Below are positions 34,005 through 42,784 of a stretch of DNA of 64,000 bases, in pieces (the stretch's first letter is position 1; each line of letters begins with the position of its first letter). A program made the translations under genes and the position numbers. The notes under the pieces were generated by a model. That model saw only the letters and a program-made list of their open reading frames with translations, searched no databases and was not told where the DNA came from. This stretch comes from Lactobacillus sp. (GTDB lineage: Bacteria; Bacillota; Bacilli; Lactobacillales; Lactobacillaceae). The stretch spans positions 26,308 through 90,307 of the forward strand of contig JALCQM010000004.1 of NCBI GenBank assembly GCA_022651245.1, in the 5' to 3' direction.

Positions 34005-35141
34005 ATGACCTTGAACGGTATTGATATCGCCAACTATCAAGCTGGAATCCCCAAGATGCCTGGTGATTTTCGCATCGTAAAGGCGACCGAATCAAGCACT
34101 TACACCAACCCGGCACTGGCCGACCAGATTGCCAAAGCACCGGCGCTATTAGGATTCTACCACTTTGCCTCAAACGGTAATGTGCAGGCTGAGGCCGATC
34201 ATTTCTTAGCGACTATTAAGCCGTATATCGGCAAAGCTATGCTTGTCTTGGACTACGAACCAGCTCGGCCATCAGTCGCGTGGGCTAAGGCGTGGTTGGA
34301 TTATGTCTATGCCAAAACTGGTGTGCGGCCGATCATCTACATGTCACTTGCTGTCGAAAACGCCTACGACTGGTCAAGTGTGGTCAAAGCTGGTTACGGT
34401 GTATGGATTGCCCAATACAACAACTACAATACGGTCAACGGCTATCAGCCACGTGATTTATACGGCACGCTCAAGCGCTGGCCAAGTATGGCAATGTTCC
34501 AATACACCTCATCTGGCCACCTGTCAGGTTGGGGTGCATCATTGGATTTCGACGCTTTTTACGGTGATAAGTTGGCGTGGGCCAAGTATGCGGCAATCAG
34601 CGGCAAGCCTGTGGCAACCGTCAAAGCTTCCACTCCTGCTGTTGTCAATCACACAGCACGCGCTAAGGTTGCTGCTAAAGTCAACGTCACCTATGAGCTA
34701 CACCAGCAAGGTGCTGGGTGGCTTGGCGCTGTCACCAATTTCAACAACAAAAACTCCAATGGTTTTGCGGGCAATCCAAACCACAAGCATGATGCGCTTT
34801 GCATCAAGGTGAGCCACGGGACAATCAAATACCGCGTTCGTGTGATCGGTGGCGAGTGGTTGCCGTGGGTCACCGGCTACAATCATAAGGACGCTGTCAA
34901 CGGCTATGCTGGCACACTCGGCAAGACCATCGACGCTGTCGAAATGATCTACATTACGCCAGCGGGCGAAGCTTACAGCCAAGCTTACTACCGGTCACAA
35001 ACGACCACACAAGCCGGTTGGTTGCGGACCGTCTGTGATGATGGCCGTTCGGTTGCTGGGTTGACCGACAATTACGCCGGGAACTTCGGTCAACCGTTGG
35101 ATCGCTTGCAGATCAAAATTGGGACTAGCAATCCATTTTAG
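34005..35141 (+). CDS. Endolysin, GH25 lysozyme with C-terminal repeats
   Basis: GIDIANYQAGI...IVKATESSTYTNP...VLDYEPARPS; C-terminal cell-wall-binding-type repeats. Confidence 0.95.
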   Translation: MTLNGIDIANYQAGIPKMPGDFRIVKATESSTYTNPALADQIAKAPALLGFYHFASNGNVQAEADHFLATIKPYIGKAMLVLDYEPARPSVAWAKAWLDYVYAKTGVRPIIYMSLAVENAYDWSSVVKAGYGVWIAQYNNYNTVNGYQPRDLYGTLKRWPSMAMFQYTSSGHLSGWGASLDFDAFYGDKLAWAKYAAISGKPVATVKASTPAVVNHTARAKVAAKVNVTYELHQQGAGWLGAVTNFNNKNSNGFAGNPNHKHDALCIKVSHGTIKYRVRVIGGEWLPWVTGYNHKDAVNGYAGTLGKTIDAVEMIYITPAGEAYSQAYYRSQTTTQAGWLRTVCDDGRSVAGLTDNYAGNFGQPLDRLQIKIGTSNPF

Positions 35142-35170
35142 CTCATTAAAACTCATCACAGCTCATCAAC

Positions 35171-35201
35171 GGCTCACTCCTTCGGGGGTGGGCCTATTTT
35201 T
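35171..35201 (+). terminator. Late-operon terminator
   Basis: GGCTCACTCC-ttcg-GGGGTGGGCC followed by TATTTTT. Confidence 0.7.
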
Positions 35202-35212
35202 GTGCCCCTCTT

Positions 35213-35284
35213 TGTGCCACTTTTGACACTTTTTTAATTTTATTTGCGCCAAATGTGGCACATTTTAAAATTTGGTGGTATACT
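35213..35284 (+). promoter_or_regulatory. Promoter/operator of the accessory cassette
   Basis: Extended -10 TGGTATACT; inverted repeat TGTGCCAC (35213-35220) / GTGGCACA (35255-35262). Confidence 0.5.
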
Positions 35285-35326
35285 AGGTTCATCAAGTAAG
35301 GAACGTAATCCAAGGAGGAAATCATC

Positions 35327-35743
35327 ATGAGCAAAGCACAACGTCAACAACGCGAAGAATCGGCCGACGTCATGCGTTGGGCCCACGAATACGCCCATCT
35401 GATCAAGTCTCTGGTAGGCGATTATCAGATCGCCTTCGGGATTACGCTTCGGCTTGTATGGCAGTACGTAAACGGTCATAACGCTCATGTGCGTATGGAT
35501 GTGTGGATGCTGGACAAGCTTCGTCCCAACGACGTCGCCGGCGTGCCAGCATGGGTGATTGAAAAGGATTTTCGGTTCCGGATGGATCGCAAGCTGGTCT
35601 TCTTCCATACCGTAAGCACCGAAGTCGTCAAAGAGACTGCCAAGGCTTTACAGATCCAGTTTAACGTTTATGATCCTGATGACTTTGACTATAAGAGTAC
35701 CCGCACCGTATGGGTAGCCAAAAGTGTCATGGTCAAGGACTAG
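35327..35743 (+). CDS. Hypothetical accessory protein
   Basis: 138 aa; RBS aaggagga. Confidence 0.7.
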   Translation: MSKAQRQQREESADVMRWAHEYAHLIKSLVGDYQIAFGITLRLVWQYVNGHNAHVRMDVWMLDKLRPNDVAGVPAWVIEKDFRFRMDRKLVFFHTVSTEVVKETAKALQIQFNVYDPDDFDYKSTRTVWVAKSVMVKD

Positions 35744-35755
35744 GAGGAGAGCAAA

Positions 35756-36409
35756 ATGACAGAAATCAAAGAAGCGGTAAAAAAGCTGCGCAGAAATATG
35801 GGCATGACCCAGGATGAGTTTGCAGAGCAGACAGGTGTGTCCCGGCGCACTCTGACGAGAATCGAGAACGGTGAAGACTCAAGCATGGATGCCCTACGTA
35901 AAATTGCAAACAGTACGGGTCAAGAACTTGACCTCGATTTTGGCGCACGTGTCCCAAAGTTCGACCTAAGCAAGATCAAGAAGACGACCAGGCTCACTGC
36001 TACTATGAAGTATCAGACTTACGCTTTCGATTACTTTGATGAGCTGTACAAATACGACAAAGACTTGTACAGCGCTGTAATGGCTGACCGGGCAGCAAAC
36101 CCCAAATCCTACTATCAGGCTCTACTTGTGTCCCAGATCGTGAAGGCAGAGGGCTTTGACGATGAGGCCATGGCATACGCTGACATGTACTTTGCTTATG
36201 GCCGTGACGGTGCGCTTGAGCTGGCCGTCGAGAAACTGATGTTTGACTACTTAACTTCCGAAAAACATGAGGATGCCCATTCAGAGGGCGAGCCTGATGA
36301 GTTCACGATGCTAAAGACTGGTGTCGGTAAGCTCGTCATCGCCTTTAAGCGTCCAGACGATGATTTCAAAAGCCCGTATATCGAAGTCCGCGTAAACACA
36401 ATACTGTAA
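35756..36409 (+). CDS. XRE-family HTH protein with ~150-aa C-terminal domain
   Basis: MGMTQDEFAEQTGVSRRTLTRIENGEDSSMDALRKIANSTGQELDLDF. Confidence 0.85.
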   Translation: MTEIKEAVKKLRRNMGMTQDEFAEQTGVSRRTLTRIENGEDSSMDALRKIANSTGQELDLDFGARVPKFDLSKIKKTTRLTATMKYQTYAFDYFDELYKYDKDLYSAVMADRAANPKSYYQALLVSQIVKAEGFDDEAMAYADMYFAYGRDGALELAVEKLMFDYLTSEKHEDAHSEGEPDEFTMLKTGVGKLVIAFKRPDDDFKSPYIEVRVNTIL

Positions 36410-36426
36410 TTGTGGAGGTGTATGCC

Positions 36427-36768
36427 ATGCCGTGGGAGTACAAAAAAATCGATAAAAGCCTGATCCGCCACGTCTATGAGAAGGTGATAAAATTACGCGT
36501 TCCAAGCATAGAGGCATGGGTGTGGATACCTCGAAAACTGGTGCAGAAAAATGTTCGAACCGGGCAGATACGAATTGCCGTCAATCCTGATTGGCGGTAT
36601 AGGGGCGAGTCGCTAGGGGAGGCTGTAGAGATGTCGGGAGAGAAGCTACTTAGCGAGCTCGAAAAGCAGAAGACTTATGTTGATATTCCGCGGGTCGAGC
36701 GGTTTCATAGAGCGCCTTATATAGGGACGTGGGAGGATGTGAAAGTCGATGACGAGCTTAAGCGTTAA
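36427..36768 (+). CDS. Hypothetical accessory protein
   Basis: 113 aa; MPWEYKKIDKSLIRHVYEKVIKLRVPS; RBS tggaggtg. Confidence 0.65.
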   Translation: MPWEYKKIDKSLIRHVYEKVIKLRVPSIEAWVWIPRKLVQKNVRTGQIRIAVNPDWRYRGESLGEAVEMSGEKLLSELEKQKTYVDIPRVERFHRAPYIGTWEDVKVDDELKR

Positions 36769-37921
36769 GCAAAGCTTAGCTATAAAAAAGCTAGAAAAAC
36801 TACGTGTCGGTGCGCTCTTTATGGAGCCAGGGACTGGTAAGACTCGAACTGCGCTAGAGCTTATAAATGGGTCAGAGGCTGACTGGGTTCTATGGGTGGT
36901 GCCCTTCTCCACTAAAGCCAACCTCCAAAAAGAAATCGATAAGTGGGGATGTGACAAGCCTTACGAGATTATCGGTGTGGAAACCATTGCCCAATCGGAT
37001 AGGCAATATCTGGCTTTAAGGGAACGGCTAGCGGAAAAAGAAAAAGTCTTTATGGTGGTCGATGAGTCCCTTAAGATTAAAAACATCGCTGCCAAGCGGA
37101 CTGAGCGAACCATTGAGATTGGGAAAAGGGCCTACTATCGGTTGATCCTTAATGGGACTCCACTAAGTCGCAACGTCCTTGATTTGTGGTCGCAAATGGA
37201 ATTCTTATCGCCGAAGATCCTGAAGATGAGCTATCAAGAATTTCGCTACACTTTTTCGGACTACATCGAGCGTCAAGATGAAGATGGTCGCTGGAGCTAT
37301 CAAATAATGCGCTCGAAAAATGAACAGTATTTGTATGCTTTGATAGAACCATACGTCTTCAATTCGCGGCTTAAAATTGGCGTACAGTCGAGTTTTTTGG
37401 AGATCCAGTACGATTTGACCAATAAACTTGATGCCTACTACTCCAAAAAAGAAGAGATGCTCCAGGATTGGCGAGATGACGCTAACTGGTTTTTGCGGAT
37501 GACGCAGGCTATGCAACATGAATACACTCTTGACGATCAGAAGTTCTGGCAGATTAGAAATTTGGTTGATGAAGATACGGTAATTTTTTGTAAGTTTGTA
37601 AAGGCCCGGGACTATCTGGCGGAGAAATTCCCGCAAGCTAAAGTTTTGACCTATGGGACTGGCGCTTTCGGCCTCAATCTTCAAGCTTACAAAAAGATGA
37701 TTTTTTGGGACAAGACTTTTGACTATGCTCAGCTTGAGCAAGCGCAACGGCGAATCTATCGCGTGGGCCAGACTGAGGATGTTCGCTACTACATGCTGAC
37801 GGCTGACGTGGGGCTGGAGCATCTTATCGACACGAACATCAACAAAAAAACTTCTATGCTTGACGCTTTCAAGCTTGCATCTGAGGAAGGAAAGGGGCGT
37901 GAAATGGTTGAAAACCTATAG
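36749..37921 (+). CDS. SNF2/DEAD-like helicase
   Basis: FMEPGTGKTRTALEL (Walker A), VFMVVDESLKIKN (motif II variant), LILNGTPLSRN (III), LEQAQRRIYRVGQTEDVRYYML (VI). Confidence 0.88.
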   Translation: MTSLSVKQSLAIKKLEKLRVGALFMEPGTGKTRTALELINGSEADWVLWVVPFSTKANLQKEIDKWGCDKPYEIIGVETIAQSDRQYLALRERLAEKEKVFMVVDESLKIKNIAAKRTERTIEIGKRAYYRLILNGTPLSRNVLDLWSQMEFLSPKILKMSYQEFRYTFSDYIERQDEDGRWSYQIMRSKNEQYLYALIEPYVFNSRLKIGVQSSFLEIQYDLTNKLDAYYSKKEEMLQDWRDDANWFLRMTQAMQHEYTLDDQKFWQIRNLVDEDTVIFCKFVKARDYLAEKFPQAKVLTYGTGAFGLNLQAYKKMIFWDKTFDYAQLEQAQRRIYRVGQTEDVRYYMLTADVGLEHLIDTNINKKTSMLDAFKLASEEGKGREMVENL

Positions 37922-39203
37922 TAATCAGACAGTTTACGAAGCTAGCCAGGAGCGCTTAGCTTATCTTTTTAAAGAGTTCGAGCACGTGCTTGTCGCCTTT
38001 AGCGGCGGCAAAGACAGCGGCATGCTGCTGCATATGGCATATGACTATGCTACTAAGCGTGGACTAAAGAATAAGCTGGCATACTATTTTCTTGACTACG
38101 AGGCGCAGTATCAAGCCACGATGCAGTATGTGCAATCGGTTTTTGACGATCTAGCAGACGTGCAAAGGTTTTGGCTGGCACTGCCAAACTCAGTGCCCAC
38201 CTCGACATCTGCCACACAAGGCTTATGGGTGCCGTGGGAAAAGGATAAGCGAGATATCTGGGTGCGGCCAATGCCCGTAGCTGACTATGTCGTTAATGAA
38301 GACAATGTTCCCTGGGACTACACGCCGGGAACACGAGACTATCAGGTGCAAGATGACTTTACTGCCTGGTATGCTGACGCCTACGGTAAGACGGCCGCCG
38401 CAATCGGAATCCGAGCAGATGAGTCCCTCGATCGTTTTCGCGCTATAAAGGGACAGCACAAGGTGAATGGCTATAAGGACACAAACTATGTCATCAAAAG
38501 GTCTCCGAACCTTGCAAACGCGTATCCTATTTATGACTGGCAGACACGTGACGTTTGGATTGCTAATGCAAAAAAGGCGTGGCCATACAACAAAATCTAC
38601 GACTTATACTATCAGGCAGGCTTGCCTATCGACCAGATGCGCGTCGCAAGTCCATTTATCAGTCAGGGTATCGCCACACTGCGCCTTTACCAGGTGATCG
38701 AACCGGACACTTGGGCAAAAATGGTAGGTCGGGTAAACGGCGCAAATTTTGCCGGGATCTATGGCGGTACCACGGCAATGGGGTGGAAGTCGATCACTTT
38801 GCCAAAGGGGATGACTTGGCGTAGCTACCTAGCTTTTTTGCTTAAGACGCTACCGAAAGACGCCCGCGAAAATTACGAACACATATTTGAAACCTCGATT
38901 AGTTTTTGGCGAGACAAGGGTGGCGTGCTGGACGATCAGACGATCAAAGAGCTACAGGACGCAGGCATCCACGTCAAAGTTGGCAAGAAAACAAACTACC
39001 GGACTACGAAAAAGCCGGTGACTTTTGACGATTATCCCGATGACGCGCCGGTGACGAATTTTAGAGTCGTCCCGTCGTATAAGCGGATGTGCATCACCAT
39101 TATGAAAAACGATCATACGGCAAAATATATGGGGTTTGCACAGACCAAGGCACAAGTGGAAAAGAGGAAGAGAGCCATTGAGAAATACAGCAGCATCCTT
39201 TAA
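37899..39203 (+). CDS. PAPS-reductase/ATP-pyrophosphatase family protein, IbrA-like (DUF3440 region)
   Basis: VLVAFSGGKDSGMLLHMAYDYA PP-loop; FAGIYGGTTAMGWKSITLPKGMTWRSYLAFLLKTLP typical of IbrA/DUF3440. Confidence 0.85.
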   Translation: MKWLKTYSNQTVYEASQERLAYLFKEFEHVLVAFSGGKDSGMLLHMAYDYATKRGLKNKLAYYFLDYEAQYQATMQYVQSVFDDLADVQRFWLALPNSVPTSTSATQGLWVPWEKDKRDIWVRPMPVADYVVNEDNVPWDYTPGTRDYQVQDDFTAWYADAYGKTAAAIGIRADESLDRFRAIKGQHKVNGYKDTNYVIKRSPNLANAYPIYDWQTRDVWIANAKKAWPYNKIYDLYYQAGLPIDQMRVASPFISQGIATLRLYQVIEPDTWAKMVGRVNGANFAGIYGGTTAMGWKSITLPKGMTWRSYLAFLLKTLPKDARENYEHIFETSISFWRDKGGVLDDQTIKELQDAGIHVKVGKKTNYRTTKKPVTFDDYPDDAPVTNFRVVPSYKRMCITIMKNDHTAKYMGFAQTKAQVEKRKRAIEKYSSIL

Positions 39204-39699
39204 ATCACCAGTTTATGGCGTTCAGGCTGTGCCGATCGAAAAGGTGCAGGCAAACTCATACAACCCTAATCACGTGGCGCCGCCAGAAATGAAACTGCTT
39301 TATGAGTCCATTAAGGACGACGGTTATACGATGCCAATCGTCACCTACTACCTCGAAGACGAAGATAAGTACGAAATCGTTGACGGGTACCATCGCTATA
39401 GCGTGATGCTGACGCACAAGGACATCTATGAGCGTGAAGGAGGCTTGCTACCAATTGTGGTGATCGACAAGCCAGTAGAGGACCGTATCGCATCCACAAT
39501 CAGACACAATCGTGCGCGTGGCACTCACAGCATCGAGTTGATGACTAACATTGTCAAAGAATTGAAAGACGCGGGGATGAGTGATGCCTGGATCATGAAA
39601 AATATTGGTATGGACGCAGACGAGCTGTTGAGGTTAAAGCAAGTCAGCGGTCTAGCATCATTGTTTGCAGATGAAGACTTCAGTAAAAGCTGGAGTTAG
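39178..39699 (+). CDS. ParB/Srx-like protein, IbrB-like
   Basis: YGVQAVPIEKVQANSYNPNHVAPPEMKLLYESIKDDGYTMPIVTYYLEDEDKYEIVDGYHRY; TTG start with RBS inside the ibrA-like 3' end. Confidence 0.85.
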   Translation: MRNTAASFKSPVYGVQAVPIEKVQANSYNPNHVAPPEMKLLYESIKDDGYTMPIVTYYLEDEDKYEIVDGYHRYSVMLTHKDIYEREGGLLPIVVIDKPVEDRIASTIRHNRARGTHSIELMTNIVKELKDAGMSDAWIMKNIGMDADELLRLKQVSGLASLFADEDFSKSWS

Positions 39700-39701
39700 C
39701 T

Positions 39702-40142
39702 ATGGCAAACAAGGTAAACCTTACAGGCCAAGTTTTCGGCCACCTAACGGCAATCAAGGACAGTGGCAAGCGAGCTCGTCGCAAAGACGGGTCGTCAGCA
39801 GTTTTGTGGCTGTGCCAGTGTGATTGCGGGAAGCAGACCTATGTGGCGACTAGCTCGCTTACTACAGGCCAAACCACGAGCTGCGGTCATGTCAAGGCCG
39901 CTAATCTTGAGACGGGCGCCGATCACCACGCTTCGATGCTTACTGACAAGGTACCAGCCACTAGTCACACCGGGTACCGCAATATCTCGATGACGTTTCG
40001 TGGTAGCCGGTGGCGCTATAGGGTCGCAGTGACTTACGATCATCGCCAGCACGGAGGACTGAGAGACACACTCAAAGAGGCCTTGGAACTACGTGAAGAG
40101 CTGCGCGCTAAATACTGGCCTGGCTACAAGACGCAAAAATAG
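39702..40142 (+). CDS. AP2-like/HNH-associated DNA-binding protein (phage-type)
   Basis: LTGQVFGHLTAIKDSGKRARRKDGSSAVLWLCQCDCGKQTYVATSSLTTGQTTSCGH...GYRNISMTFRGSRWRYRVAV. Confidence 0.7.
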   Translation: MANKVNLTGQVFGHLTAIKDSGKRARRKDGSSAVLWLCQCDCGKQTYVATSSLTTGQTTSCGHVKAANLETGADHHASMLTDKVPATSHTGYRNISMTFRGSRWRYRVAVTYDHRQHGGLRDTLKEALELREELRAKYWPGYKTQK

Positions 40143-40216
40143 CCCCGACGCTAGGTCGAGGCCGATTCATTGGGAGACAGCCAGGGTGATCAGCCCTGAC
40201 GACATATATGTTCGCT

Positions 40217-40248
40217 AGCCGGAGGGAATTCCCCTTCGGCTATTTTTG
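40217..40248 (+). terminator. Terminator closing the accessory cassette
   Basis: AGCCGGAGGG-aattc-CCCTTCGGCT followed by ATTTTTG. Confidence 0.75.
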
Positions 40249-40575
40249 TTCGCCGTAAAAAAGCTCGTTCGGCCGCAGCTTCTTCTGGATTAAGTTGCCA
40301 TTACTAGGCCAGCGATCGCCGACGAAGCCATAAAAGTTGAAGGACAATCCATACTGCGAGCGGATTGCGCGAATGACTTCCTCGAAGTGGTCGAGATCTA
40401 AAGAGATGGAGTGTAGCGGAATCGACTTGAACCGGTGGTCACGGGGCTGATCCTCGAAAAAGAAGTGTATCTGTCCGTCAATCGCCACTTTGGCGACGCG
40501 GATCTGATATATGTGGCCGTGGAGTCGCTGGAAAAGGGGCTCGATCCTGGCTAGGATAATCGCCGCATCATTCAT
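40240..40575 (-). CDS. Hypothetical prophage protein
   Basis: 111 aa on reverse strand, 4-bp overlap with the gene upstream on the same strand. Confidence 0.6.
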   Translation of the reverse strand: MNDAAIILARIEPLFQRLHGHIYQIRVAKVAIDGQIHFFFEDQPRDHRFKSIPLHSISLDLDHFEEVIRAIRSQYGLSFNFYGFVGDRWPSNGNLIQKKLRPNELFYGEQK

Positions 40576-40775
40576 GCTGCCACCCCTGGGACCGCCAGTG
40601 TCAGTGCTACCTGCTCGTCGATTGTTAGCGGTCGCCCGATCACGCGAGGCAAGTCATCTAGCAGCTTGTCTGGTTCAAGTGATCCGGCGCAATCTCGACC
40701 ACGTAGCGCCACCATGCCGCGATGGTCACGGTCGCGCGTGAGCTTATAATCGCCAATTGTGATTGGAAGTTTCAT
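40572..40775 (-). CDS. Hypothetical prophage protein
   Basis: MKLPITIGDYKLTRDRDHRGMVALRGRDCAGSLEPDKLLDDLPRVIGRPLTIDEQVALTLAVPGVAA; RBS gaggtga. Confidence 0.6.
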   Translation of the reverse strand: MKLPITIGDYKLTRDRDHRGMVALRGRDCAGSLEPDKLLDDLPRVIGRPLTIDEQVALTLAVPGVAA

Positions 40776-41039
40776 ACTATCACCTCGCCAATTATTATAC
40801 GAACGCATGTTTGCTTTTGCAACATAAAAATAGTCCCACTTGGGGACTAGGAGCGTTATTTATCTTGCGAGTGCGAGAGACTTTTTGACCAGATTCTGAC
40901 CAGATTCCAACAGATTAAACTAGATATGAACTAGCAGACGTTGCATTTTTATAAAAATGTTCTAAAGGTGTAAAGCCAGTGATATCAGGGCATTGAGGCA
41001 TATGGGCCGCCACCACGTTTACACTTTCCAGGCTAATCC

Positions 41040-41070
41040 GTGTTTTCCCCGCACATGCGGGGGGTGATCC
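41040..41070 (+). repeat. Single type I-E-like CRISPR repeat (orphan)
   Basis: GTGTTTTCCCCGCACATGCGGGGGGTGATCC; matches the recalled lactobacillus/streptococcus I-E repeat form GTTTTYCCCGCACAYGCGGGGGTGATCC apart from one extra G; only one copy seen. Confidence 0.55.
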
Positions 41071-41118
41071 CTAAGCAAAGTCATGGCTTACCAAGGCACT
41101 TCTTATCACCACTTCCTG

Positions 41119-41146
41119 CCGCGTGAAAAATTTCACGCGGTTTTTT
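41119..41146 (+). terminator. Rho-independent terminator
   Basis: CCGCGTGAAAaaTTTCACGCGG then TTTTTT. Confidence 0.8.
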
Positions 41147-41230
41147 GCTATCGTCTGCGCAACGCGGTAAAATATACCCAACAATCTTGTCACTCTTAGC
41201 GTCGTTGCGGCGCAGACGAAAGGTACGGTT

Positions 41231-42691
41231 ATGACTTATAAAGATGATGGGCTAGCCTTGCACACTGACTTCTATGAACTAAATATGATGTATACGTATT
41301 GGAAGCAAGGCATCGCAGAGCGCAATGCGATCTTTGAGGTGTACTTCCGAGACTTACCATTCGGCAGTGGCTTTGCTGTTTTTGCCGGCTTGGAACATAT
41401 GGTGGAATATCTGAAGGGGCTTCAGTTCACGGATTCTGATATTGACTACCTCAGCGAAGTCACAAACTATCCTCAAGCGTTTCTCGATTATTTGCACGAT
41501 CTGAAGTTTACGGGGACCCTGCGTTCCGCGGTAGAAGGCGACTTGGTGTTCAACAATGAGCCGATCGTGCAGTTTGAGGGCCCGCTGGCACAAGGGCAGT
41601 TGATCGAGACGGCCATTTTGAATATGGTCAACTATCAGACTTTAGTGGCGACGAAGGCGGCGCGGATCCGCGCGGTTGTCGGGAATGATCCGCTGATGGA
41701 ATTTGGTACTCGCCGCGCGCAAGAAACCAGTGCGGCAATGTGGGGCACGCGTGCGGCGTTCATCGGGGGCTTTAATGCGACTTCCAATGTCCGTGCCGGC
41801 AAGGTGTTCGGGATTCCGATTTCCGGGACCCACGCACATGCTTTAGTGCAGGCTTATCGTGACGATTACGATGCGTTCAAGGCTTACGCCGAGGTCAACC
41901 ACGATGTGACGTTTTTGGTCGATACTTATGACACGCTCCGCTCCGGGGTGCCTGCGGCGATTCGTGTCGCTCAGGAGATGGGCGATAAGATCGATTTCCA
42001 AGGCGTGCGCATCGACTCGGGGGATATGGCGTACATTTCCAAGCGTGTCCGCCAGCAGTTAGACGCGGCAGGCTTCACCGATACTAAGATCGTGGCGTCT
42101 AATGATTTGGATGAAAATACGATCCAGAACTTGAAGATGCAAGGCGCAAAAATCGATACGTGGGGCGTGGGGACGAAGGTGATCACCGCGTACGACCATC
42201 CTGCTTTAGGCGCCGTCTACAAGCTGGTGTCGATCGAAGACGAGCACGGTGAGATGGCGGATACGATCAAGCTGTCAGCCAATGCCGAGAAGGTTTCGAC
42301 GCCGGGCAAAAAGCAAGTTTGGCGGATCACGCGCCATTCCAATGGCAAGTCCGAAGGGGACTATGTAGCCTTGGCTTACGAAGACATCGCCAACCAAGAC
42401 TCACTGTACATGTTCCATCCCAATTTTACGTACATCAACAAAACGGTGCGGGACTTCGACGCGCGGCCACTGTTGCGGACGATTTTTGACCAAGGCAAGC
42501 TGGTTTACGACTTGCCTGCGTTGGTCGACGTCCGGGAATACGCGATGCAAAGCGTCGATTCGCTGTGGGACGAGTATACGCGGGTGTTGAATCCGCAAGA
42601 GTACCCCGTCGACCTGTCACAGGCGGCGTGGGACAATAAGATGTCGATCATCAAGCGTATCAAGGAAAAAGTCAACTGGCATCAAGCCTAA
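41231..42691 (+). CDS. pncB: Nicotinate phosphoribosyltransferase
   Basis: 486 aa; LHTDFYELNMMYTYWKQG, EFGTRRAQ, VRIDSGDMAYISKRVR. Confidence 0.95.
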   Translation: MTYKDDGLALHTDFYELNMMYTYWKQGIAERNAIFEVYFRDLPFGSGFAVFAGLEHMVEYLKGLQFTDSDIDYLSEVTNYPQAFLDYLHDLKFTGTLRSAVEGDLVFNNEPIVQFEGPLAQGQLIETAILNMVNYQTLVATKAARIRAVVGNDPLMEFGTRRAQETSAAMWGTRAAFIGGFNATSNVRAGKVFGIPISGTHAHALVQAYRDDYDAFKAYAEVNHDVTFLVDTYDTLRSGVPAAIRVAQEMGDKIDFQGVRIDSGDMAYISKRVRQQLDAAGFTDTKIVASNDLDENTIQNLKMQGAKIDTWGVGTKVITAYDHPALGAVYKLVSIEDEHGEMADTIKLSANAEKVSTPGKKQVWRITRHSNGKSEGDYVALAYEDIANQDSLYMFHPNFTYINKTVRDFDARPLLRTIFDQGKLVYDLPALVDVREYAMQSVDSLWDEYTRVLNPQEYPVDLSQAAWDNKMSIIKRIKEKVNWHQA

Positions 42692-42694
42692 CCA

Positions 42695-42725
42695 CGAAGG
42701 GTGTGAGCATTGCTCACACCCTTCG
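42695..42725 (+). terminator. Long perfect hairpin between pncB and nadE
   Basis: CGAAGGGTGTGAGCA-t-TGCTCACACCCTTCG; no clear T-tract. Confidence 0.45.
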
Positions 42726-42784
42726 TTGCGCCGTGGATAGCTGCGGCGTATGATAAAACAGAAGAAATGAGGAGGTCATCACCC

